Shown: positions 53,088 through 64,000, numbered from the stretch's first letter. The stretch is DNA of 64,000 nt from Paracyclopina nana (GCA_019096065.1 JAGUCH010000003.1:3534001-3598000), one strand, 5' to 3'. Notes: generated by a model from the letters alone, not told the origin. A program made the numbers and translations.

Positions 53088-54637
53088 ATGGGGCTTTCTG
53101 CGACATTTCTAGTGTTGCTGGTTGTTTCATCCACAATTGGAGATCCTCTTAAAAATCTAGAAGCCAAGCTGGAAAATGAAATGAAAGTTCTGAGAGCTGC
53201 AGTTGATAACGAAGTGGAAGGTTGGGCAAGTTTAATTAAGAAAATGTCAGTGGAGCTAAGGAACATGGTGAGCCAGAATATGGGTTTTATTTCTATAAGG
53301 CTATCTTATTTTCCTATCATTATTTGGCAGAATCGAACCATAACTGATTTAAAGCAAACTGTGGATGAAAGCACTGCAAAAATAAAAGTTCTTCAGGATG
53401 ACAACCTTGAAAAGGTAAAATCGGAATGAAATTAGCACTGCATCAAATATGTAGTGTCAAATTGCTTTAGGAGCAAAAAATAGCAAAACTAGAAGATTTG
53501 ACAGCCAAGTTGCTCAACATGTCAGCCACGTGCGCTGACGGACTAAAATATGGCAAAAGTCAAATCTTGGCCAATTCCACTATGGTTGAATCGCCCATTG
53601 AAAAGCGTGAGTGATGCTAAAAAGTGTTTCTGAAAAAATAAGCCATCTAATTGAAGTGCTTTTTATGAAGCTCCAGACACCCTAATTGTCGCATCTGGAG
53701 CTCCGAAAGACCTTTATGTAAGTTCCACAGAAGCCATCAGCCTCAGCAACATGACAGCTTGCACCTCTTTGCCAAGCTTCCCTAAGAGTGTCGATAAAGC
53801 CTCAGGAGGCTTGATTGGCTCCAGGATTGTCATTTGTGGTGGCGGGCGAGGCAGCACCAGTCCATCTGCCAATTGTTATTCCCTTGGGCCCAAAGAGAGC
53901 ACGTGGACATACAATGGGAATTTGTTGTATGACCGATTTGCTGCAGCCTCAAGTGTCATCAACGGAAAACTGTTTATTACCGGAGGACAGGGTCAAAATG
54001 AAGAATTTCTGTACACAACAGAGTTCTACGACTTGGCAGCCGCATCCTCAACTCATGGCCCATTCCTTCCGATTGCAGTTGGCCATCATTGCATGGTACG
54101 AATCAATTCAACTACTGTGATGCTTATTGGTGGGAGGCAGGGAAATGTTCACTTTAAAAGCACTTTTTTCTACTCGACCTTTACCAACTCCTTTGAGGCT
54201 GGGCCTAGCATGCATGTGAGCCGAAGAGCTCTTGCCTGTGGAGTTTTGGAGTCTGGATCAAATCGATATGTCGTGGCGGCTGGAGGACATGGCACTGTAA
54301 ATCATTTAGCTGCCACCGAATACCTCGATTTGAATAACATCTCAAATGGATGGCAACTAGGCATGATGATGCAAACACATTTCGCTGCTTCCCATTTCAT
54401 GAAAAGTTTTTTATAGGTCCTGCTTTGCCGAAGGCGATAGATGATTCATTCATGGTTTCTTATGGCAATTCAGTGTTATTGGTGGGAGGCTGTTCTTCTG
54501 GTGACATTTCAGCGATTTACTCACTTTCATGTGTCACTCTTGGTTGCTCTTGGTCTGAAATGGCGTTGAGATTGGCAAATCCCAGGAATGATCATCTTGC
54601 AGCGGTTGTGCCTGAGGAATTTTTCAACTGTGCATAG
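53088..54637 (+). CDS. Secreted coiled-coil/kelch-repeat protein
   Basis: Exons 53088-53267, 53331-53414, 53471-53606, 53671-54360 and 54417-54637; 436 residues. A signal peptide (MGLSATFLVLLVVSSTIG), then a roughly 100-residue predicted coiled coil (EAKLENEMKVLRAAVDNE, DLKQTVDESTAKIKVLQDD), then kelch-type beta-propeller repeats: SRIVICGGGRG, GKLFITGGQGQ, TTVMLIGGRQG, RYVVAAGGHG and NSVLLVGGCSSG, each with the double glycine. No BTB or BACK domain, so it is not a Cullin adaptor. The last intron appears to use a GC donor (CTAG|GCATGA) with a normal acceptor; reading through instead gives a stop at 54414-54416 and loses the last blade. Extracellular role unknown. Intact. Confidence 0.8.
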
Positions 54638-55432
54638 TTCGAAATGAATTTCTGAGCCTTTAATTTGATTCGGGTCGGCATACTCTTCAAAGCAAGCAGA
54701 TCATGGACTGATGCCAACTTGCTTCTAGGAATTGACATTAAGAATTCAGCTTTTTTTGCAAGGGATTACCAAAGTTACCACATTGATTTGCATTTATAGT
54801 GCTTAAAATTGTCCATTAGTAAATGCACCGTGTTTTTCCTTTTGCAGCATAAATAAGCCACCACTCCCATTTTTTCTAATGGTCACTAATGTCCCAACTC
54901 AGCAATTTTTTCTCGTAGCTCTAAAAATGTACTCTGCAAATGCGCACACAATTAATCAAAAGACATGGCATTGAAGTAATCAGTCTCAATAAAACTATAG
55001 TTAGGTGAAAAAAGGCAAAATTGGATAGGGGTCGAAAAAAATGGAGATAAATGGCTTGAGGGAAGGTAGTCTTTGTCCTGGCATATTCTTGGTAAACTGC
55101 ATACATTCATCAATGCAATGTTGACCAGATTTTTGCGACAACTTTGGCAGATGATGATTATATGGTACACTTATTCTAGAAGCTCTAAAAAGGGCTTGGA
55201 GACGAAGAATTCCATCATCCTTCTTTGTTGCTCCTATAAAAAACTTCCAATTGTTGTTGGGTGCAGTCTTCTGGCTCATCTCTCACTTGAAGATCGACTG
55301 CCAGCGTGTAAGTACATCTAGAAATCTGGTACCCCTTTAAAAGTTATCCCATTTGCCACTAGATGGCTGCACTTTAAAGAGGATTTCCCTTTCTTTTTCA
55401 TCTGATTTAACACTGCACTTTCTAGGAGAACA
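54638..55432. other. Intergenic DNA between the kelch and helical secreted-protein genes
   Basis: About 0.8 kb. Overlapping ORFs on both strands near 55.0-55.3 kb lack domains and look like chance. Promoter of the next gene expected here. Confidence 0.4.
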
Positions 55433-57835
55433 ATGCAACTCAAAGTGCTACTGGGGCTTTTCCTGGCCATTAGTTTAGTGGCTGGCCAAGAAGAAGGATC
55501 TGGAGATAATAATGAGGCTGAGGAGCCAGAGACTAAAGCAGGCTCAGAAGACGAATGCGAAGAAGCATGGGAATACTTGGAGTTCCTCAAGAAAGAAATA
55601 AGGTGAGAACTGATTCAAAAATATCACTTATACTAGTATATCAAGTTAATTAACAGGGACAAAGTTGAGACCATTTTGCAAGAAAAACTGTTTGAGCCCA
55701 AGTCGCTTTTGGAGGCCACAGTGGCTGACACCATGAGTGAAACACTGGTTATACGTGATGCAGTTTTGGACCGCACCAAAAAAATTCGCACAAAGAGCCC
55801 TGAAATCACTATTTGCCCAGGCCAAGGCGTGAACCAGGAGGAATTTTTGTCCATGATTCGCATGGACATCATGACCGTTTTGCTCACGCTGATCCAACCT
55901 GGAGCTGCAACGCCTGAAAAATTGCAAGTAAGGAGTGGCTCGGAAAATGCAGAAATCCATTACAGCCACATTATAAGGCCTCGTTTTGGGGTGGAATCGA
56001 CTATAGCGCCATCTATGAATTTTTTTTTCAGCAAATCGGCAGGGAATTGCTCTCAGTTCGCACAAAAGTTAATGGGGAAATCACGAGGATCATCATGCTG
56101 AGGGAATCTGGCATAATCCCCACAACCAGAGAGGCCAAGGATTGTGATTGTGGAATTTTGCAAGACATTGTGGACGGGTTAAACAAAGTTGTCAGCAAGG
56201 GAGAAGGCGCTGATGGAAACTCGACTGAGACTGAGGGTGAGTCATGAGTTTTAAGCAGAAAAAAAGCATAAAAGACCATTTTGCATGATTGCTACAGGAG
56301 GCGATGACATGAATCCCGTTGAGGGGCTAACAATGGTTTTGATGACAATTGATGCTAGAATTCGAGAATTGTACAACGAAATTCTCGGCCAATTGGATGA
56401 AGAGAAGAGGCAAGTTTCCTCTGATGAACTGCAAAATCTCAAGGTGAAACGACTCGCAATTACAAAGTATTTTGCAACAGGACATAATGTTGCTTTCAGG
56501 ATATTACATCTGAGCTTAATTTGGTGATTTCTGACATGGTGGACTCGAATCCTGAAACTGACAGTGGCAAACGCAAAATTGCCAAGCTTGTCGACAAGGA
56601 CGTGAGCAAAATACGTTCAGACGTGGAGCGCCAACTGACGCAGTGCATCCAAAAGTGCCCATCAGACTGCAAAAGCTGCGGCTCTGAAAAGATCGAGGAG
56701 CTCAAGTCTAAACTGGCAGACTTCAAGTCAGTCATTGAGGACTTGGAGGAAGAGGACTCGAGAGAAGCTGTGAGAAATGAATTGATGCAATATTTGACTG
56801 AGGCCAACAAGGAAATGACCGAATTGCTCACTGACAAGGCCAACAGTGAAAATGGCTCTTTGCCTTTATGTGACGCTGAAAAGCTCAAAGTTCTGGACAG
56901 CATCAAGTATATTTCATATCTTTTTACTGGCAATATTTATTTATTAGCTCAATGATATACATTTGCAATTTTGTAGGGGTCCTTTGTGGATGCTGGTAAA
57001 TATCACCATTTTTGGAGACGAAGACACCATGAGTGAAATGATCATTGCTTTTGAGTGAGTTGTTGACCCCAAATTGCTCATGATTTACATGCAATATCTA
57101 TTTTGCAGTGAAGCCTTGGATCAAATGCGGGGAGAGTATTGCACTTCTCAGCCCAGAGCTGTCACCATTCCCACTGATGACAATACATGTGATTTGGACG
57201 AAATTGAAGCTGCCAGACAATTCATGTGGATATTCTAATGTTTAAGTTATAATAATTGATTAACTCATTTATTCCACAGTTCCGACATTGATGATAACAT
57301 TTCTGCCAATCTCTTCAAAACCAATGATGATGAAGCACGCAAAAAAGCAATGCTTGGATACATTGAACTCAAGTATGTATTTTGCATAGATACGTCGCAC
57401 TTTTGCCATTGCTATTTTTGTGTTACAGGTCTGCAATGGATGAAAGGGTGAGAACATTGTTCAGTGAAAGCTTGAGATGTTCGGAGGAAGTGAGCCAGCT
57501 TAAAAATATCTACATGTAAGCGTTCTTGAAGAAACTGAATTTATGCTGGAAGTCATGTTCATTTTCTCTTGCAGGGATCAAATCACCAATTGCTTGTCTG
57601 AAATGATGAATCCTCGCTACAGATTTGAAACCTTATCCAGGGCAGAGAGGGTGGCCTGCATCAAGTGAGTTTCACGAATGGCTTTTTTGTCCGTAGTGGC
57701 TTAATTAAATGTTGATGCTTTAGGCAACTACGTACCACAATAGAAGACAGACGAGGTGAACTGTTGATGCGGGAAATCGAGCGCAGAATCAATGAACAGC
57801 CAACTGAGGCATCAAATGATGTGCCTGAATACTAA
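55433..57835 (+). CDS. Secreted all-helical protein of unknown function (591 residues)
   Basis: Eleven exons: 55433-55602, 55657-55927, 56032-56236, 56298-56443, 56500-56906, 56977-57054, 57109-57225, 57280-57372, 57429-57515, 57575-57664 and 57724-57835. All GT-AG, exactly 592 codons. A signal peptide (MQLKVLLGLFLAISLVAG), a short acidic linker, then a long mostly helical chain with regularly spaced cysteines (ITICPGQG, DCDCGILQDI, TQCIQKCPSDCKSCGSEKIE, LPLCDAEK, MRGEYCTSQP, SLRCSEEVSQ, ITNCLSEMM). No transmembrane segment after the signal. The repeated layout of an M-R/L-E rich helix followed by a Cys suggests internal duplication. I do not recognise the family. AATAAA at 57874. Gene structure well supported; function unknown. 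Confidence 0.8.
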
Positions 57836-58092
57836 AAATGCTCAATTCTACATTATACTGCCATTTTTGACGTAATAAAATTGGGTGAAGGGAAAACTTA
57901 ATTTTTGACTGCATATTCTACTTCGTAATTAGTATCCCATAAAAAATTGGATCTAAAGCATTTTCATCATATATATTTTTAGTTAAAATACAGATCATAA
58001 ACCGATTTTAAACACTTGGGTTTGCATATGAAGTATGCTACAGGCAATACAATGGAGGGGACATAGAAAACAGTGAAAAAGAAATATCTGAT
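57836..58092. other. Intergenic DNA before the retrotransposon block
   Basis: About 260 bp holding the 3' end of the helical secreted-protein gene; nothing else seen. Confidence 0.4.
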
Positions 58093-59476
58093 GGCTGTTT
58101 TTTGAACTATATCTGTATTGTACTTTTGACTTCCTGGCAATTACTCTTTTACGCAACTAACCCTTTTCCTGCTTCCGCCTAACAACACTCACTCTTATGA
58201 TAGTGCCGTAACCTTGTGCGACAGATATATAAGCGCGAGTACTGCAATAAAGAAACAGATTTGATACTGACTTCGAGCTAGCAAGTCGTGCTCATTCCGG
58301 CTCGCCATAGTTGTAGGATCTTGGGAAGTCCAGGATACAATATTGGTGGCATCTGCCTTTTCGACCTCACGTCCTCGTTTTTAACCTGGGGGAGGGACTC
58401 TGCCCTTTTTGCTTGCTTGCAAAAGAGCAGACTTTGCGCCGGAATATAGTCAGTGTATATGCCTGGCTCAGGACGAGTTGCAGGTGAAGAAGACGTACCA
58501 GTGGAGCCTGGTAATCAAGAGGAGCCTGCGGGCAATTTGGATCAATTGGGCAGTCACAGCACTACTGCCATGGCCAACAGGGCAATCAAGGCAATCGATT
58601 TGCCTGAGTTTTCTGGAGACCGATCGACGGACAAGCTTGGACCTCGAGCCTGGGTGACACGCATAGATCACCTGCGTACAATTGTCAATCAAGGGGCTGC
58701 TGCTGCTGAACAACCCCGCTGGAGTGACGAAGCCACTGCAAGTTATGCAGCTTTGGCCTTGAAAGGCAAAGCAGGTCAGTGGTATAATATTTTGGCTGAG
58801 GAGAAGCGGACGCCCTCCACTTGGGAGGGGCCTAATGGATTGAAGAAGATTTTTCTTGCTCGTTTCCACCATGTGTGTACCTTGGCTGAAGAATCGGCAA
58901 TTGAAGACTCCTTGGTACAGGAGCCTAATGAGACGGTCAAGGACTTCTTTGATAGGGTCAAAACTGGGACCCTGACCTTAATGGAGAACTTCGCACCTTT
59001 GGAGAACACCCCCACCACTCTGGTTGCCGCGGGTAAACTGCCAGAGGTCCAGGAATTGGCGAAGAATGAGGCCTACCAATTTATGGTGAAGCGCCGATTT
59101 GTACATGGGCTCATCAAGACCATCAAGTCGCAGGTTGTGGTCCAAGAATACACCAAGTTGGAAGATATAGTTGGTTTCGCATCAAGAGTGGAAGCTTCAT
59201 TTTCCAATGACAAGAAGGCTTCAGTACCACCACCAGAGGTTAATGCCATCAAGATTCAAGATAAGGAAGATCAACCGGCCCAACCCAAGAATCAAGAAAG
59301 CCTCGAAAATACAGTGTAGAAATTCATTGACCTTGTCAAAGGTCGCCTTGGGGAACGCAGACCACCTAGGACCTCCCAGGGTAATCGCCTTAAATGCTGG
59401 TATTGCGACATTCCAGGCCACCGAGAGACGGAGTGTTTCAGCAAGAAAAGAGATCAGAAGAACAATCTATGAAGCG
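58093..59476 (+). mobile_element. Ty3/gypsy-like LTR retrotransposon remnant (LTR end and gag)
   Basis: A probable 5' LTR ends near 58.34 kb. It has a TATATAAG box near 58226 and AATAAA near 58245, and the following TGGTGGCATCTGCC could be a primer-binding site. A gag region runs from about 58459 to 59470 with a retrotransposon-Gag core (LPEFSGDRS, ALKGKAGQWY, ARFHHVCTLAEES) and a zinc knuckle CWYCDIPGHRETEC (C-x2-C-x4-H-x4-C) at 59395-59436. No pol is present: the element is broken, being cut short where a second LTR element has inserted. Left LTR boundary uncertain. Confidence 0.7.
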
Positions 59477-60069
59477 TGACATATAGTGGGGCCCGATGAG
59501 CGCAGGCAGCGCGCAGGCAGCTTCGTAGAGGACGAGAGCGAGGGAAGGCGCCGAGCAAAGAACGAGCCGGATCATCCTGGAGTCGCTTGTGGGACGCCAT
59601 ATCGCGATGTCCAATTAAGTTTTGCTGTACTTAGTGATTGCAGACTTGAGACCTGGAGGGTCTAAGATAGCAATAAAAGCAGCCTATTGAATAACAAAAC
59701 AGTGGTTTTTAGTGAACAAACTCCATCGAGAACTCAGCCTTTCAACCTGAGTTGTTCGCGTAGCGCTGACTTGAAGCCTCAGTTCATCCAGAGGCCTCTC
59801 AATTCAGTAGTGATCCTACGGTGTGGGATATCTCGCCTCTCAAGAGTCTCGTCTCCGGAACTGGAGGTGCATAGACGCTATAGAGCCTTGAGGTCACAAG
59901 GGGCCGAGGAAGAGGCCGATCAGGACTGTCGTACCGGCCAGTCCACGAGGAGACCAGAGTGGTAGACTAGAGAGGTAGAGGCCCCTCGTCCCAAGGGGAA
60001 GTCGATCCAGCCTCAGAGTGCAGAATACGTATTTAGGCCTCTGAGGCCCCGGTCATCCAACCCCTTTCA
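59477..60069 (+). repeat. 5' LTR of the second retrotransposon
   Basis: Begins TGACATATAGTGGGGCCCG and ends CCCCTTTCA (TG...CA), 593 bp, with AATAAA at about 59672. One base after it comes TGGTGCCGCGACCCGGGAG, a good match to a tRNA-complementary primer-binding site. It starts just after the gag zinc-knuckle region of the first element, so it is nested in it. Confidence 0.55.
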
Positions 60070-60840
60070 ATGGTGCCGCGACCCGGGAGTGACCTGACAG
60101 GCGGAAGGATGGGCCTGTCAGTAGACCTCTAGGGAGTCTTCTTTGTCAGACCAACTGGCTTTGCGGGGGCACGGGCGGTGCAAGTGCCTAACTCGCGGGT
60201 TGGCCGATCTCGTCTGTCTCATCCTGACAGAAGATCGCGAATAGTGTAAAGTCGGCCTTCGGTGAAGGCAAAAAGGACCACGTGCGCGAGGAGAAGGGCC
60301 CACAAGTGTGTATAAGACCCCATTTCTTGTCTCGGCGTGAGAGGAGTGCCGGGTACCCTCAAAGTCTTCGAGAGATATAAACCTTTGTAGCCCGGGCTCT
60401 GAAAATACATTAGTCAAGTGGTGCGTTTGACTGCGGGGGGATCCAGGATTCCTAGCTTACGCGACTCGAGCCACACCCTCTGCGAAGAAAGTCGAGGTCG
60501 GAAGGATTGGACTAGACTTTGGACGCCCCGATCGGAGGAATCAGAAGAAAGCTCGATTTTGGGCGGAATTTACGACTCCGCACCTGCGAGCCGGACACTG
60601 GAGTGATCCTGAGAAGAAGGAGGGGACAAGACGTTCTGTAAAAAAGAAAGCCGAACTCAGGACGAGTTCACGGGAATTGCCGCACAGTCAGACGAAAGTC
60701 GCAGTAGACCGCCGCAAAATCCCAAAAGTTAAGAATTAAAATACAGTATATTTTGCTCTGCCCACAGCTAACGATACGCTTTGCTTATTTCTAGCTCCAC
60801 GAAAAAATTAGGGAAAGTTTTACGAAAAACTTTTCCCCCT

Positions 60841-61009
60841 TCTCAAGCTCGCACTTGAGACCAGATCTGCTCACTGCTAACGTAGCTTTTCCCGGTTTTT
60901 GCTATAAAAAACCTCTTCTCTCAAGCCCAGCCTTGAGAAGTGCCCACGTTGCTTTTATTGGTTTTTGCTGTAAAAAACCATTTGCCTACTCTCAAGTACA
61001 GACTTGAGA
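60841..61009 (+). repeat. Three TCTCAAG/CTTGAGA hairpins in a tandem leader repeat
   Basis: TCTCAAG-(6)-CTTGAGA at 60841-60860, and the same arms at 60919-60938 and 60990-61009, spaced 71-78 bp. The sequence between also repeats (GTTTTTGCT-TAAAAAACC). In the retroelement leader; possibly RNA structure. Confidence 0.7.
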
Positions 61010-61205
61010 CCTCTCACACTTTGCATATACTACAGTTAATCACGAATTCAAATAAAAACGGACAAGTGATTGACAATTAAATAAAACGACTTCTCTGCTC
61101 AAATTATTACGCAAAAGTATCTCCAATTTCGCACATTTTGCGCGCTGAAAAAGAGACCTTTTTCGCAGATTAAATCAGAGTAAAAAACAGACAATAGCAT
61201 AGCTT

Positions 61206-62000
61206 TGCCTAGCAACCCACTTTCAAAAAGTTGCAGAGCCAAGTTGAGCTACAATATAAACTCTTTTTCAACCAGCTAAAACTAGTTGCCCTCAACTCAA
61301 AATCCAAGCAAGACAAGCCCATAAATAAACTAGAAGGGCCTATTATCTTGCCAACTCACGCACACAATTTTGCAACCTTATTCGCTACTCTCGAGCGTGG
61401 GCCGCAAGCTGTGTAGCCCCGAGCCATTTCAGCTCTGAAGAGAAAAACAGGTTTCCACACAGCCAAATCTGGCCATCTACTCCAAGCATTCCTGCTCTAT
61501 TTGGGACCCTTTTTCAAAAGAACCCATCATCTTGCTATAATAAACGAATCAACTGCACTCTACTCGAATTTACGCGCACTTCGCTCGCAGAAAACGAGAA
61601 CGTTTTGCTACTCAACTCGTAGAGATAATTTCAGCCTCCACACTTTTACAAGGAAAATAAAAAGTACTCTATTGAATTAAACTTTGATTCAGCTGCAACC
61701 TACTTTCAAAAGTTGCAGAGCCAAGTTTAACCACATAAAGAACCCTTTGTTACTTCAATCCAGCCATAAATTGTGAAGCCCAAAATCTTCTTACACACAA
61801 CAAGCGAAAACCGGTTCCACTCTAATCTTTTGCACACATCACGATTCAGCGAGACGGCCCAGCATAAAAAGTCTGGAAGGGCGTCCAATCTAGCTGACTC
61901 ACACCACAATTTGGCCAAGCACTCGGCTTCACGCCATCATCATAAATCTTGCTTGAAGGTTTTAAAGGAGCGGCCTAAAACTGCACCTGCCAAACCACTT
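61206..62000 (+). repeat. Duplicated ~480 bp segment in the retrotransposon leader
   Basis: AGTTGCAGAGCCAAGTT with flanking AACC(C/T)ACTTTCAAAA occurs near 61206 and again near 61690. Following parts also correspond in order (GAAGGGC..., ...CTCAC-CACAATTT), giving two diverged tandem copies. Confidence 0.55.
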
Positions 62001-62061
62001 TCTGCACACTCGAGACTTCAATAGACATAACTTGAAATAAAATCATTTTGCATAATTCACC

Positions 62062-64000
62062 ATGGCTTCCAATGAAACCGACACTCACGACACTATGACC
62101 CGCGCACTTTATATCGCGAGAATTGCCGGTCACCTTGACCAAGATGAAGGCCAGGTCGACCGGGAAATTAATGCACTCACGATTCTAAAAGGGCCCATCG
62201 AAAATGTCATGCCACTGTGGACCAAACGCGCGCATTTCCCCGAGGAGCTACCGGATACACAATTGAACCAGCTACAACTAATTGAAGCCTGGAACACAGC
62301 CAGAAGTGAGGAAAACGACATTTGGCCACGCGAAAAGTCCGCCTCGGTCTCCGAGCACATTGTGACGATCATGTCTGGCCTGAGGGAGGGATCTGCCTTG
62401 ATGCAACTTATGCAAGTCATACGCTATATCCTACATATAAAAAACTCTGGAATTGACCCGATTGTTGTTCAAATAATCACATATTTTCTTGGCCTTGAGG
62501 CACTAGCCGAGCTCATGGCCGTGAAAGAGAAGCTCACTGTGGTGGATAACATTCGAGCGGCCATCATAGCCGCACTGCCAAACCCTCGCGAAAACATACT
62601 GCCTCTAGCTAGAGGAATCGAGATTGTTTCCATCATACTCGACCAGCAACAGATGCCTCAGAAAAATACTAATGTGCAACGAGAAGCTCAATTAGGAGGC
62701 ATGAAAAAACCAGTGACTTTCGGGAACACGACAACGCTTGGAGCCCGGGACCACCTCTCGAGCACCCAAAATAACACGAGCCAACCTCAAATGCCCAGCT
62801 TTGATGCCAGCCGCTTCCACACCTCGGTAGATGAAGATACATTATCAGAGGTTCAGACTAAAGTTCTAGCAGGGGAGAATACGACCCCTGAGGAGCAGCG
62901 AATATTTTACAACCACTTACGCGATTTATATAACGATCAGATAGCGACTACAGCATTAAACGCACTGCGAGCCATCTACAGAAAATACGTAGGGAGTGAC
63001 AAAAACGCGCACAGAGCAACGGAAATTAAAGCCAGGATTGAGGCCATTACTCGAGATGGGATAGCCCTGGCAGAAAGCCGGGTTCAGCACGAATCCTTCG
63101 AGGAACCCATATTTAACAGAATCAGCAGAATGGATATCTCCAGCGTCAACAATCGTGAAACCGCTTTAGAAGCGGCCTCGCAGCTTGTCGACCCATCGAC
63201 AAACGAGCGCGACAAGCAGAGAGAAATTTCAGCCACACTATTATTACTCACGAATGAGCCCAACCTTACTAACCTGCAGAAAGCAGCTTTTCAAGAAGCC
63301 TTTGTTAAAAACAGTCAAATGCTTGCAGCCCCGTCAGGAATTAGCAGCGTGACTTACTCACTCGAAAATAACGAGCTGTACGTGCAACCTCCCCCGTGCG
63401 GAGCAGTTGCTCATCCGGATGCTAAGACTATTAAATTGATCCGACAGTCTCTGTACACAACGAAATTCGATGCGAATTCCCCTGATAATCTGGACTCTTC
63501 GACGATGACCTTTTTCCGAGCCCTAGCCGACCAAGCATCTCTCAAGCAATGGTCTTGGAAAGCCACAATCGAAGCCCTATGCCTCATGTGCTCTCAAACC
63601 ACGGTAGCAACAATACACACACTCATGATGGAAGGAGAGCAAGCCTTCCCCACCGTTTGGTCATATCTGCAATCATCGTCTCACACGAAGCCATCTTATC
63701 ATGAAATCACACGAAAAATCAACAACTTGTACAACAACAATCAGCTCGGCTTCGGTCAAGTGATGGAGCGTTTCTTAACACTCCGCACTCACCAATATAA
63801 AGGAAGATCGCTAGGCCCAGGATCAGCGGTCGCAGCCACACTCCTCGACGGTAAATCCTGGTTGGACAATTTCTACCCTAACGATGCCAACTTAATTGAC
63901 GATCAATTTGAAAAACATTTGGCCAGCTCGGGCATTAAACCCAACAGCTCAGAGGCTTACCATGCACTAATTCGACTAGTACAAAAGATGATTGGGAACA
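62062..64000 (+). CDS. Gag-like protein of the second LTR retrotransposon (partial, open at window end)
   Basis: The frame begins MASNETDTHDTMTRALYIAR and stays open to the last base, about 646 residues. It is hydrophilic and helical, with no signal peptide. By position behind an LTR, primer-binding site and leader it should be gag; no zinc knuckle or protease has yet appeared, and I do not recognise the sequence itself. Confidence 0.6.
   Translation, partial: MASNETDTHDTMTRALYIARIAGHLDQDEGQVDREINALTILKGPIENVMPLWTKRAHFPEELPDTQLNQLQLIEAWNTARSEENDIWPREKSASVSEHIVTIMSGLREGSALMQLMQVIRYILHIKNSGIDPIVVQIITYFLGLEALAELMAVKEKLTVVDNIRAAIIAALPNPRENILPLARGIEIVSIILDQQQMPQKNTNVQREAQLGGMKKPVTFGNTTTLGARDHLSSTQNNTSQPQMPSFDASRFHTSVDEDTLSEVQTKVLAGENTTPEEQRIFYNHLRDLYNDQIATTALNALRAIYRKYVGSDKNAHRATEIKARIEAITRDGIALAESRVQHESFEEPIFNRISRMDISSVNNRETALEAASQLVDPSTNERDKQREISATLLLLTNEPNLTNLQKAAFQEAFVKNSQMLAAPSGISSVTYSLENNELYVQPPPCGAVAHPDAKTIKLIRQSLYTTKFDANSPDNLDSSTMTFFRALADQASLKQWSWKATIEALCLMCSQTTVATIHTLMMEGEQAFPTVWSYLQSSSHTKPSYHEITRKINNLYNNNQLGFGQVMERFLTLRTHQYKGRSLGPGSAVAATLLDGKSWLDNFYPNDANLIDDQFEKHLASSGIKPNSSEAYHALIRLVQKMIGN

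Larger units (their letters stand above)
59477..64000 (+). mobile_element. Second LTR retrotransposon, nested, running off the window
   Basis: LTR (59477-60069), primer-binding site, a long untranslated leader of about 2 kb (60090-62061) with hairpins and a duplicated segment, then an open gag-like frame from 62062 to the window end. Family uncertain: the primer-binding site would suit BEL/Pao or Ty3/gypsy, and pol lies outside the window. From what is visible it looks whole and young. Confidence 0.6.

Noticed and set aside
58409-58657. Separate host gene at the start of the gag region
   Set aside because: Out-of-frame shadow of the retrotransposon gag region.

Overview
The window is animal nuclear DNA, most likely from a crustacean and plausibly a copepod. 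The evidence is many short GT-AG introns (about 45-70 nt), an ionotropic receptor of the protostome IR type, several secreted Cys-rich, CUB and kelch proteins of kinds I associate with crustaceans, and dense small DNA transposons. No species can be named from the sequence alone. Gene models were spliced by hand: I required conserved protein joins, GT-AG borders and a coding length divisible by three.

Layout. At 0.1-1.6 kb (-) lies a tyrosine-recombinase-like (Crypton-type) gene that has lost catalytic residues. At 1.9-2.7 kb (-) is derlin-1. The stretch 2.8-6.4 kb is repeat-rich; it holds a 1.6 kb inverted-repeat element with CCCCAC ends, a MITE nested inside it, and a fragment of an unknown gene. 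At 6.5-16.5 kb (+) is an eIF2-alpha-kinase-family gene whose last intron is 8.2 kb long. That intron contains a 7.5 kb DNA transposon (7860-15352) with two divergent genes: a CACTA-like transposase and an eight-exon partner. A 0.6 kb MITE abuts its end. At 17.0-18.3 kb (-) are mitochondrial ribosomal protein L53 and ARV1, separated by only 2 nt. A TOMM5-like mini-gene lies at 19.8 kb (-). At 21.7-22.3 kb is a terminal-inverted-repeat element built around a minisatellite.

Two divergent CUB-family secreted-protein genes lie at 22.5-24.1 kb (-) and 27.5-29.6 kb (+). The second is flanked by two 30-31 bp perfect or near-perfect palindromes, each bordered by 8-bp direct repeats (hAT-like, terminal repeats only). 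Then come CCDC47 (30.5-32.0 kb, +), intronless PGAP1 (32.3-35.1 kb, -), lipin (36.0-39.0 kb, +) and a long foldback element (39.3-40.2 kb). CEBPZOS and DNA polymerase eta follow, 35 bp apart (40.3-42.3 kb, +). Next are a secreted Cys-rich protein (44.7-45.9 kb, +), ZnT7 (46.5-47.8 kb, +), DDX10 (48.1-50.6 kb, +), an ionotropic receptor (50.7-52.8 kb, -), a secreted coiled-coil/kelch protein (53.1-54.6 kb, +) and a 591-residue secreted helical protein (55.4-57.8 kb, +). From 58 kb to the end is LTR-retrotransposon DNA: a Ty3/gypsy-like gag remnant into which a second LTR element has inserted; the second runs off the window.

How the genes relate. Derlin-1 (ER-associated degradation), CCDC47 (ER membrane-protein insertion), PGAP1 (GPI-anchor remodelling), ARV1 (sterol/GPI transport), lipin (phosphatidate phosphatase) and the eIF2-alpha-type kinase all bear on ER lipid and protein homeostasis. 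I read this as chance linkage, not a cluster. The two tightly spaced same-strand pairs (MRPL53/ARV1 and CEBPZOS/POLH) look like dicistronic units. The most unusual items are the two-gene transposon with its smaller CCCCAC-ended relative, the terminal-repeat-only palindromes, and the catalytically eroded recombinase gene.
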